Part shown: piece after piece, positions 17,150 through 23,945 of the stretch
Numbering within the stretch: position 1 is the first letter of the stretch
How the letters are laid out: each line of letters begins with the position of its first letter
From: Kitasatospora sp. MAA19
Lineage (GTDB): Bacteria; Actinomycetota; Actinomycetes; Streptomycetales; Streptomycetaceae
Direction: 5' to 3'
Assembly: GCF_029894125.1 (NCBI RefSeq)
Contig: NZ_JARXYZ010000016.1
Coordinates: 62,001 to 126,000 of the forward strand
Length of the DNA: 64,000 bases
Translations under genes and position numbers: made by a program
The notes under the pieces: generated by a model
Told to the model about the DNA's origin: nothing
What the model saw: only the letters and a program-made list of their open reading frames with translations
The model's database searches: none

Positions 17150-17388
17150 CTGACGGCGCCGGCGGCCAGAGTGGCGTCCGCGTGGGCGGCGAGTTCACCG
17201 AGGGTGCGGTCCGGGGTGACGTCGGCGACGGTGACGCCGAGCCGCTCCTCCACCACCAGGGAGAGCTCGACCAGGGCGAGGCTGTCGAGCGCCAGCGAGG
17301 CGAGGGTGGCGTCGGGGGTGACCACGGTGGGGTCGACGTCGAACTCGTCGACGAGGCTGGCGCGGATCGTTTCGTAGGCGGTGGACAT
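17146..17388 (-). CDS. Acyl carrier protein
   Basis: 80 residues, acidic. The phosphopantetheine site is the Ser in ASLALDSLALVELSLVVEE (about residue 35), with the DSL motif. It carries the growing or modified acyl chain for the ketosynthase, whose start codon it overlaps by four bases. The ATG at 17388 follows a good ribosome-binding site (GAAAGGCAG). It is distinct from the housekeeping AcpP, which lies in the fab cluster in Streptomyces. Confidence 0.9.
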   Translation of the reverse strand: MSTAYETIRASLVDEFDVDPTVVTPDATLASLALDSLALVELSLVVEERLGVTVADVTPDRTLGELAAHADATLAAGAVS

Positions 17389-17401
17389 GGTGAACTGCCT
17401 T

Positions 17402-18847
17402 TCAGTTCGAGGTGGTTGAGAGGTCGCGGTCGGGCACGAGGACGGGCCGGGGCCGGCGCCCGGGCAGCCGGAACCAGGCGAGGACGGCGGCGACCAGGGC
17501 GACGGCGCCGCCCACGACGGCCGCCGCGGTGAGGCCTTCGGTGAAGGCGATCTGGTCGCCGGGCGCGGTGTCGGTGAGCGAGGTGGCGAGGACGGAACCG
17601 AGCACCGCGACTCCGAGGGTCGAACCGACCTGTCGGGTGGCGTCGTTGAGCGCGGAGCCGACGCCGGCCGCGGCGGCCGGGACGGCGCCCATCACCAGTT
17701 CGGTGGCGACCGGCGCGAGCAGCCCGGCGCCGAACCCGGCGAGGGCCTCGAAGAGCAGCACCGGGACGTCCCCCGATCCGGCTTCCAGCCCACCGAGTTG
17801 GACGAACCCGGCGGCGATCAGCAGCAGCCCCCCGGCGCACGGCATCCGCGCGCCCGACCGCCGTGCCAGCAGCGGCCCGAGGACCGCGCCGACGGCGAGG
17901 CCGAGCGAGAGCGGGATCATCCGCAACCCGGCCTGCCAGGCGGTCAGGCCGCGGATCTGCTGGAGGTAGAGGGTGAGCAGGAACATCGCGCCGAACATCG
18001 CGAAGGACATCAGGGCGAGCGCGGCAGTGGCCGGCCAGACCGGTCCGCCGCTCAGCAGCCGGACGGGCACCATCGGTGCCGCGCAGCGGAGTTGACGCCG
18101 GACGAAGGCGGCCAGCAGCAGGACGGCGAGCGCGCCGGCGGCCAGCACCCCGGGGCTGGTCCAGCCGCGGCCCGGGGCCTCGATCACGCCCCAGACCAGC
18201 GCGAGCAGCCCGGTGCAGGACAGCAGCGCGCCGGGCCCGTCCAGCGGGCGGGCATCGGGGTCGCGGGACTCGGGCAGCAGGACGACCGCCGCCGCGGCGA
18301 TCACCGCGATGACCGGGACGTTCAGCCAGAACGCCGACTGCCAGCCGTACCGTTCGACCAGCAGGCCGCCGGCGACCGGGCCGAACACCGCGCCGACCCC
18401 GGCCACCGCCGCCCAGATCCCGACCGCCCGCTTCCGGGCGGCCGGTTCGGGCAGCACGTACACGACGGTGGAGAGGGTCGCGGGCATGAACAGGGCCGCG
18501 CCGAGGCCCATCCCGCACCGGGCGGCGACCAGCTGGGCGGCACCGGTGCCGAGCGTGCCGGCCGCCGAGGCGGCCGCGCAGAGCGCCAGGCCCGCGAGGA
18601 AGGCCTTCCGCCGGCCGTACCGGTCGCCGAGCGCGCCGGCGGCCAGCACGCAGCCGCCGAGCGCGAGGGCGTAGCCGTCGACGATCCACTGGGTCTCGGC
18701 GAGGGTGGGGCCGAGGTCGGTGCGCAGGCGGGGGATCGCCACGTTGAGGACGGTGAAGTCCAGACCGAGCAGGAACAGCGCGGCGCAGACCACCGTGACG
18801 GCCGCCCAGGCCCGGTGCGGCGGGAGCGCCGTGTCCGAGGGGTGCAC
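17402..18847 (-). CDS. MFS drug/metabolite exporter (DHA2, 14-TM type)
   Basis: 481 residues with about 14 hydrophobic segments. Motif A in loop 2-3 is GALGDRYGRRKAF, and the antiporter-type motif C region is WAAVAGVGAVFGPVAGGLL. The N-terminus LFLLGLDFTVLNVAIPRLRT is typical of the EmrB/QacA subfamily. It sits between the methyltransferase (9 bases) and ACP (13 bases) in one operon, so it probably exports the acyl-derived product or confers self-protection. GTG start at 18847. Confidence 0.9.
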   Translation of the reverse strand: MHPSDTALPPHRAWAAVTVVCAALFLLGLDFTVLNVAIPRLRTDLGPTLAETQWIVDGYALALGGCVLAAGALGDRYGRRKAFLAGLALCAAASAAGTLGTGAAQLVAARCGMGLGAALFMPATLSTVVYVLPEPAARKRAVGIWAAVAGVGAVFGPVAGGLLVERYGWQSAFWLNVPVIAVIAAAAVVLLPESRDPDARPLDGPGALLSCTGLLALVWGVIEAPGRGWTSPGVLAAGALAVLLLAAFVRRQLRCAAPMVPVRLLSGGPVWPATAALALMSFAMFGAMFLLTLYLQQIRGLTAWQAGLRMIPLSLGLAVGAVLGPLLARRSGARMPCAGGLLLIAAGFVQLGGLEAGSGDVPVLLFEALAGFGAGLLAPVATELVMGAVPAAAAGVGSALNDATRQVGSTLGVAVLGSVLATSLTDTAPGDQIAFTEGLTAAAVVGGAVALVAAVLAWFRLPGRRPRPVLVPDRDLSTTSN

Positions 18848-18856
18848 GCCCGGGCC

Positions 18857-19762
18857 TCAGACCGACAGCCGGAGCGGTTCGGCACGCCGCCGGAAGCCGA
18901 TCCGGTACAGCGTGGCCGCGCCGCGCAGGAAGGTCACCTCGCTGGCCCGCAGGTAGCGCCGGTAGCGCCGGTAGCCCTCGGGGCCGACCAGCCGCTCGGC
19001 CTCCTCGCGGGCCCGCAGCAGCCGCGCCGACCAGGAGGCCAGGGTGCGGGCGTAGTCCTCGGCCGAGGCGGTGAGCGCGACCACCGAGAAGTACGGGTCG
19101 CAGGCGGCGGCGATCTCGCTCAGCCGGGGCAGCCGGCCGCCCGGGAAGATGTCGCTGCCGACGAACTCGCCGACCGGGCCGGAGCCGTCGGCGGCGCCGT
19201 CGTAGGCGATGGTCTGCAGCGACATCCGGCCGCCGGGGCGCAGCCAGCGGTGGCAGGCCTCGAAGTAGCGGGCGTAACCGTCGAGCCGCTCGGCCCTGGT
19301 CATCCCGGCGGTGGCGAAGTGCTCGAAGGCGCCCATCGAGACGACGGCGTCGTAGGCGCGCTCGGGGGTGTGGTCCTCCCAGCTCTCCAGCCGGGGTTCG
19401 ACGCCGGGCAGGGCGCGGGCGGTGAGGAACTCGTACTGGGCGCGGGAGATGGTCAGGCCGACGGCCTCGGCGACCCGGTCGTCGCGGCTCGCGTGCTCCA
19501 GCATCGCGCCCCAGCCGCAGCCGACGTCCAGCAACCGCAGGCCGTCGCCGGGGCGGGCGCCGACCAGGTCCAGGTGGTGGTCGAGCTTGGCGCGCTGGGC
19601 GCGGGGCAGCGCGGTGGCGTCCGGCTCGTCGCGGGCGATGCCGTCCCACCGGGCGGCGGTGTAGGCGAGCGTCTCGTCGAGCCAGAGGGCGTAGAAGTCG
19701 TTGCCGAGGTCGTAGTGGAACTCGATGTCGGCGGCGCTGCTGCCGGCGGTGGTGATGGTCAT
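18857..19762 (-). CDS. Cyclopropane-fatty-acid-synthase-like SAM methyltransferase
   Basis: 301 residues, close in length to mycolic-acid cyclopropane synthases and shorter than E. coli Cfa (382), as it lacks the N-terminal lipid-binding extension. Motifs are DIEFHYDLGNDFYALWLD (substrate/SAM helix), LLDVGCGWGAMLEHA (SAM motif I), GLTISRAQYEFL and VVSMGAFEHFATAGM. The family adds a methylene or methyl group from SAM across a double bond of an acyl chain. It lies 37 bases after the decayed acyl-ACP desaturase gene, which would have supplied that double bond. The ATG at 19762 has AGGAA upstream. Confidence 0.85.
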   Translation of the reverse strand: MTITTAGSSAADIEFHYDLGNDFYALWLDETLAYTAARWDGIARDEPDATALPRAQRAKLDHHLDLVGARPGDGLRLLDVGCGWGAMLEHASRDDRVAEAVGLTISRAQYEFLTARALPGVEPRLESWEDHTPERAYDAVVSMGAFEHFATAGMTRAERLDGYARYFEACHRWLRPGGRMSLQTIAYDGAADGSGPVGEFVGSDIFPGGRLPRLSEIAAACDPYFSVVALTASAEDYARTLASWSARLLRAREEAERLVGPEGYRRYRRYLRASEVTFLRGAATLYRIGFRRRAEPLRLSV

Positions 19763-19799
19763 GCGGTTCCTGTTCGCTTGGGCGGCGAAGGGGCGGGGC

Positions 19800-20416
19800 T
19801 CAGGCGGATCCGGCGCGGCGGGCCCGGACGGCGAGGGTCCGGGCGCGGCGTTCGACGAAGCGGGCGGCCCGGGCGTCCAGCTGCTCGACGTGCGAGGCGA
19901 TCCGGTCGCGGGCCTGCTCCCCGGCGGGGCCGAGCCCGGCCAGGTCGTGGACCCGGAGGGCCCGCAGCAACGGGACGAGCACCTCGTCGTGGTGCACCCG
20001 CGGGTCGTAGTCCCCGGCCACCGCGAGGACGACCGGGTCGACGGCGCGGGTGGCGTGCAGGTATCCGCGCAGGGCGGAGGCGTGCCGGTCCTCCTCGGCG
20101 GTCCACTGGTGCAGCCAGGCCCCCAGGCGCCGTCCCGGGAGGTCTGCGCGCCGACGATCCAGTGGTAGGCGGGCAGGTTGTCCTCGGTCAGCAGGTTGAC
20201 GACCAGGGCGGAGCGCAGGGCGGGGCCGAGCGCGGACTGCCCGGGATGCCAGGGCTCGCCGTCGAGCGGGCCGTCGAAGTCCCGGCCGAGGCTCCACGGG
20301 ACGTACTGGTATGGGAACCACTCGCGCGCCGCCGTGAGATGACGGTTCATCAGCTCTTCGGCTGTTGCCTCGAGTTCGACGAGCCGGCGGACGGTGTCCG
20401 CGGTAGCGATCTTCAC
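19800..20416 (-). pseudogene. Acyl-ACP desaturase, frameshifted and internally deleted
   Basis: The first ~95 codons from a GTG at 20416 read as a soluble diiron acyl-ACP desaturase (NRHLTAAREWFPYQYVPW, NLLTEDNLPAYHWIV). A run of five C at 20120-20124 then shifts the frame. The neighbouring frame continues with the expected AWLHQWTAEEDRHASALRGY, which holds the EExxH iron motif, and ends RRARTLAVRARRAGSA. Even with one base restored the protein is only 205 residues. About 90-100 residues between ATRAVDPVVL and YDPRVHHDEVLVPLLRAL are missing compared with family members of ~300, including the second ENxH iron-ligand motif. The gene is probably dead. Confidence 0.75.
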
Positions 20417-20423
20417 GGGCCAT

Positions 20424-20740
20424 GATCGTCGTCGAATCCCGCGTCGCCGCGCAAACTCACCTCACCCGTTCGAGTGACGCCGTCATCCGGCTCCGACCAG
20501 GGTCTATGCCACCGGCGATCCGGCCGCCGCAGCCCCCGGGTAACCCGCCGAGGGCGGCCGCGTTGAGCAGTCGGGAGGCCGCCCCGCGGGCCGCGCCACC
20601 CGTTCGGCGCAGGGCATCCGAACGGCAACGACAACGGTCACCAGTACAGCCTTTGGATCTTTGTCCGATCTGAGGTTCACTTCGGATGCGGGGCGATCGC
20701 GACCCCGCCCCTCCCACCTGTGCGTCCAGAGAGGACTTCG
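20424..20740. other. Divergent promoter region between the acyl operon and the CDF exporter
   Basis: 317 bases with no gene. It must hold the leftward promoter of the acyl operon and the rightward promoter of the CDF gene. A TTGGAT element at about 20654 could be a -35 for the exporter. TCCGA and TCGGA half-sites flank about 20668-20693. No recognisable Zur or other metal-regulator box was seen. Confidence 0.4.
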
Positions 20741-21850
20741 ATGGCCGGGCACGAGCATTCCCTCGATGATCATGCGCATGACCACCAGCACGCGCACGAC
20801 CACGGCCCGAAAGGCCGCGGCCACGGCGGGCACTCGCACGGCGGTCACTCGCACGGCGGTCACGGCCACGGAGGCCACGGCGGCCACTCGCACGGCGTCG
20901 CCGCCGACGCCGACCGCCGCTGGCTGCTCAGCGCCCTCGCCCTCATCGTCGTCTTCATGGCCGGCGAGGTCGTGGTCGGCTTCGCCGCGAAGTCCCTGGC
21001 CCTGATCTCCGACGCGGCGCACATGCTCACCGACGCCGCCTCGATCGTCCTCGCGCTGGTCGCGATGCGCCTCGCCGCCCGCCCGGCCCGCGGCGGCTAC
21101 ACCTACGGCCTCAAGCGCGCCGAGATCCTGTCCGCGCAGGCCAACGGCGTCACCCTGCTGGTGCTGTCCGCCTGGCTCGGCTACGAGGCGATCACCCGGC
21201 TGTTCGAGCCGCCGGAGGTCGCCGGCTCGCTGGTGCTGGTCACCGCGCTGATCGGGATCGTGGTCAACCTGGCCGCCGCCTGGTGCATGTCGAAGGCCAA
21301 CCGCAGTTCGCTGAACGTCGAGGGTGCCTTCCAGCACGTGCTGACCGACCTGTACGCGTTCATCGCCACCGCCGTCGCCGGCGCGGTCATGCTGACCACC
21401 GGCTTCGCCCGGGCCGACGCGATCGCCTCGCTGATCGTGGTCGCGCTGATGCTCAAGGCCAGCATCGGCCTGGTCCGCGACTCCGGGCGGATCTTCCTGG
21501 AGGCCGCTCCGGCCGGGATCGACCCGGACGCGGTGGCCGACCGGATGGTCGCCCAGCCGCTGGTGGAGGAGATCCACGACCTGCACATCTGGGAGATCAC
21601 CTCCGGCCAGCCGGCGCTGTCCGCGCACATCCTGGTCACCCCCGGCGGCGACTGCCACGCCGTCCGGCGCGAGCTGCAGCGCCGACTGGGCGACGAGTAC
21701 GGCATCACGCACAGCACGCTCCAGGTCGACCACGTCGGCGAGGACGCGGCGGGCGCGCTGCTGCAGATCGCCGCCCCGGGCGAGCAGCCGGCCGAGCACT
21801 GCGCCGACGCGCACGGCCCGGTGCACCGCGCCGGCCCGCACGAGCACTGA
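20741..21850 (+). CDS. Cation diffusion facilitator (CDF) metal exporter
   Basis: 369 residues. The His-rich N-terminus (repeated HGGHSHGG units over about 45 residues) is a cytoplasmic metal buffer. Six membrane segments follow. The transport site is formed by SLALISDAAHMLTDAASI in TM2 (HxxxD) and the TM5 equivalent LNVEGAFQHVLTDLYAFI. The C-terminal domain (EIHDLHIWEITSGQPALSAH) is the CDF regulatory dimer domain. It exports zinc or a related divalent cation. The ATG at 20741 follows GAGAGGAC; an in-frame ATG seven codons upstream lacks a site. A His-rich C-terminus is also present. Confidence 0.92.
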   Translation: MAGHEHSLDDHAHDHQHAHDHGPKGRGHGGHSHGGHSHGGHGHGGHGGHSHGVAADADRRWLLSALALIVVFMAGEVVVGFAAKSLALISDAAHMLTDAASIVLALVAMRLAARPARGGYTYGLKRAEILSAQANGVTLLVLSAWLGYEAITRLFEPPEVAGSLVLVTALIGIVVNLAAAWCMSKANRSSLNVEGAFQHVLTDLYAFIATAVAGAVMLTTGFARADAIASLIVVALMLKASIGLVRDSGRIFLEAAPAGIDPDAVADRMVAQPLVEEIHDLHIWEITSGQPALSAHILVTPGGDCHAVRRELQRRLGDEYGITHSTLQVDHVGEDAAGALLQIAAPGEQPAEHCADAHGPVHRAGPHEH

Positions 21851-21890
21851 AGACCGCCGGCTGTCGCCCCCGTACGGCATGATCTGACCC

Positions 21891-22811
21891 GTGACCGCAC
21901 CGCGACTGATGCTCCTCGACTCCGCCAGCCTGTACTTCCGGGCCTACTACGGCGTGCCGGACACCCTGCGCTCCCCGCAGGGTGAACCGGTCAACGCAGT
22001 CCGCGGCCTGCTGGACTTCATCGCCCGGCTGGTACACGACCACCGCCCCGACCAGCTCGTCGCCTGCATGGACGCCGACTGGCGCCCGCAGTGGCGGGTG
22101 GACCTCATCCCCTCGTACAAGACCCACCGGGTCGCCGAGGCCGCCGAGGACGGCGAGGAGGAGGTGCCGGACACGCTGGCCCCGCAGGTCCCGGTGATCG
22201 AGCAGGTGCTGGACGCGCTCGGCATCGCCCGGATCGGCTCCCCCGGCTACGAGGCGGACGACGTGATCGGCACCCTGACCGCCCACGCGAAGGGGCCGGT
22301 GCAGATCGTCACCGGCGACCGCGACCTGTTCCAACTGGTCGACGACGCCCGCGGGATCACCGTGCTCTACCCGGTCAAGGGCATGGGCAACCTCCAGGTC
22401 ACCGACGACGCGCTGCTGCTGGAGAAGTACGGCGTGCGCGGCGCCCAGTACGCCGACATGGCCGCTCTGCGCGGGGACCCGAGCGACGGCCTGCCCGGGG
22501 TCAAGGGCATCGGCGAGAAGACCGCCGCCCAGCTGATCGACGAGTACGGGGACCTCGCGGGCATCCGGGCGGCCGCACTGGACGTCGGCTCCCGGCTGAC
22601 TCCGGCCCGCCGGCGCAACATCGTCGAGGGCGCGGCCTACCTCGACGTCGCCCCGACGGTGGTCCGGGTCGCCGCCGACGCCCCGCTGCCCGAGGTCGAC
22701 CCGGCGCTCCCCCGCGAGCCGCTGGACCCGATGACCCTGGAGGAGCTCTCCGCCCGCTGGGGCCTCGGCACCTCCCTGGAACGCCTCCTGGAGTCCCTGG
22801 CCGCCCGCTGA
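21891..22811 (+). CDS. 5'-3' exonuclease (PolA N-domain type)
   Basis: 306 residues comprising the stand-alone 5'-3' exonuclease/FEN domain. Acidic metal sites are visible in LMLLDSASLYFRAYYGVP, GYEADDVIGTL and IVTGDRDLFQLVDD. A helix-hairpin-helix follows (GDPSDGLPGVKGIGEKTAAQ). It degrades RNA primers or flaps. GTG start at 21891, 40 bases after the CDF gene. The syntenic location near helY and trmO matches other streptomycetes. Confidence 0.92.
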   Translation: MTAPRLMLLDSASLYFRAYYGVPDTLRSPQGEPVNAVRGLLDFIARLVHDHRPDQLVACMDADWRPQWRVDLIPSYKTHRVAEAAEDGEEEVPDTLAPQVPVIEQVLDALGIARIGSPGYEADDVIGTLTAHAKGPVQIVTGDRDLFQLVDDARGITVLYPVKGMGNLQVTDDALLLEKYGVRGAQYADMAALRGDPSDGLPGVKGIGEKTAAQLIDEYGDLAGIRAAALDVGSRLTPARRRNIVEGAAYLDVAPTVVRVAADAPLPEVDPALPREPLDPMTLEELSARWGLGTSLERLLESLAAR

Positions 22812-22825
22812 CCCCGCACCCGCGA

Positions 22826-23100
22826 AGGGGCCCGCACGTTCGAGACGGGACACCCCGTTGCTGGTCATTCCGACGCTCAGCCCCTGTTCCGGTGAGCACC
22901 GCGACCAGCGCGGACACCTCGGCGTGGAGGGTGGGTTCCCCTCCGGGGAGGTGAACCTCGCTGATGTCAAACGCCCTCGCCACGGTTCGCACCGCCCGCC
23001 GGAAGGAGATGTCCGGGGCTATCTTGGCGGAGCGGAAGTTGATGCCGTTCGTCTCGCTGTAGATCGACACGCGCCAACTTTTGCCCGGGCCCGCGACGAA
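22826..23100 (-). pseudogene. Radical SAM protein relic
   Basis: The minus strand encodes RVSIYSETNGINFRSAKI, then ISEVHLPGGEPTLHAEVSAL, the GGE(P) SAM-binding motif of radical SAM enzymes. After VAVLT the frame breaks near 22889; the adjacent frame continues EQGLSVGMTSNGVSRLER, the normal next strand of the barrel. No CxxxCxxC cluster motif is left and the rest of the barrel is absent, replaced by the end of the exonuclease gene. It is a truncated, frameshifted remnant filling most of the gap before trmO. Confidence 0.65.
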
Positions 23101-23177
23101 GGGCGCGCCGCCGACTATCTGGCAGCCACCATCTGACCCGCCGTCCTGGCGCGGTCCGTTCACAGGAGGGGAAGCAC

Positions 23178-23666
23178 GTGGGTGAGGTCTTCAACGTGGA
23201 AGCGCTCGGGCATGTTGTGGGAGGCCGTACGGAACCGACCGACGACTACTGGGGAGGGACGCGTGCCATCATCCGGCTCGACGGCGACAGGTTTCCGCTC
23301 GACGCGACGAAGGGGCTGGAGGAGTTCTCCCATCTCGACGTGATCTTCCGGTTCCACAAGACCGACCCGGCCGACCTGAACCTCGGCGCGCGCCGCCCCC
23401 GGGACAACCCGGACTGGCCCGAGGTCGGCGTGTTCGGCCACCGGAACATGCGGCGCATCAACTGGCTCGGTTCCTCCCGCTGCCGACTCGTCAAGGTCGA
23501 TGGACTGGACCTGCACGTCGAGGACCTGGACGCCATCGACGGCACGCCAGTCATCGAAGTGAAGCCCTGGTTCGAGGAGTTCGGCCCGCGCGGAGAGGTG
23601 CGCCAACCCGCGTGGACGATGGGGATGCTCCGTGACTACTTCGCCCCGGTGGACCCTGCTCACTGA
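23178..23666 (+). CDS. TrmO/TsaA-domain tRNA methyltransferase-like protein
   Basis: 162 residues matching the TsaA (YaeB/TrmO) beta-barrel: FNVEALGHVVGGRTEPTDDY, FSHLDVIFRFHK, GVFGHRNMRRINWLG and DLDAIDGTPVIEVKPW. TrmO N6-methylates t6A37 of tRNA-Thr in E. coli using SAM. This shorter actinobacterial form lacks the C-terminal part and may act on another substrate. GTG start at 23178 with AGGAGGGG upstream. It lies next to a dead radical SAM gene, which it may once have partnered. Confidence 0.8.
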   Translation: MGEVFNVEALGHVVGGRTEPTDDYWGGTRAIIRLDGDRFPLDATKGLEEFSHLDVIFRFHKTDPADLNLGARRPRDNPDWPEVGVFGHRNMRRINWLGSSRCRLVKVDGLDLHVEDLDAIDGTPVIEVKPWFEEFGPRGEVRQPAWTMGMLRDYFAPVDPAH

Positions 23667-23688
23667 ACATCTCGCCTGGGATCGCCTT

Positions 23689-23927
23689 GCTTCTGCCCCT
23701 GCCGATGGCAGGGGCAGAAGCGTCTTCATCCCATCCTTCGGCCCGCGCCCCAGTTCCCTGGGGCGCGGGCCTTCCACTTCCTTACGTCCCTATCAACGCG
23801 GGCCTCAGAGCTTGGAAGCAACGCCGCCGCTTCGGCTGAGCCGAAGCGGCGGCGGGAAAGGCCGGGGGTGGGGGGTGGGGTGGGTGGGGAAGCCGCCAGG
23901 TCTTCGGCCTCGGCGGCTTCCCCACCC
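23689..23927. repeat. Array of four strong hairpins between trmO and helY, one with a G-quadruplex motif
   Basis: Four near-perfect inverted repeats follow one another in a 279-base gap between convergent genes: 23689-23721 (15-bp arms, loop GAT), 23740-23771 (13-bp arms), 23823-23853 (14-bp arms, loop TGA) and 23882-23927 (16-bp arms). Overlapping the last is a G-rich run at 23864-23889 with at least four tracts of three or more G. One or two would suffice as bidirectional terminators. Confidence 0.75.
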
Positions 23928-23945
23928 AATTCATCGATAGGGTGT

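Noticed and set aside
14012..17377. A 1121-codon plus-strand open frame
   Set aside because: It overlaps the hydrolase, SGNH, KS and ACP genes out of frame and shows no domain.
16044..19649. A 1201-codon minus-strand open frame
   Set aside because: It is the wrong frame across ACP, MFS and methyltransferase genes whose real frames have clear motifs.
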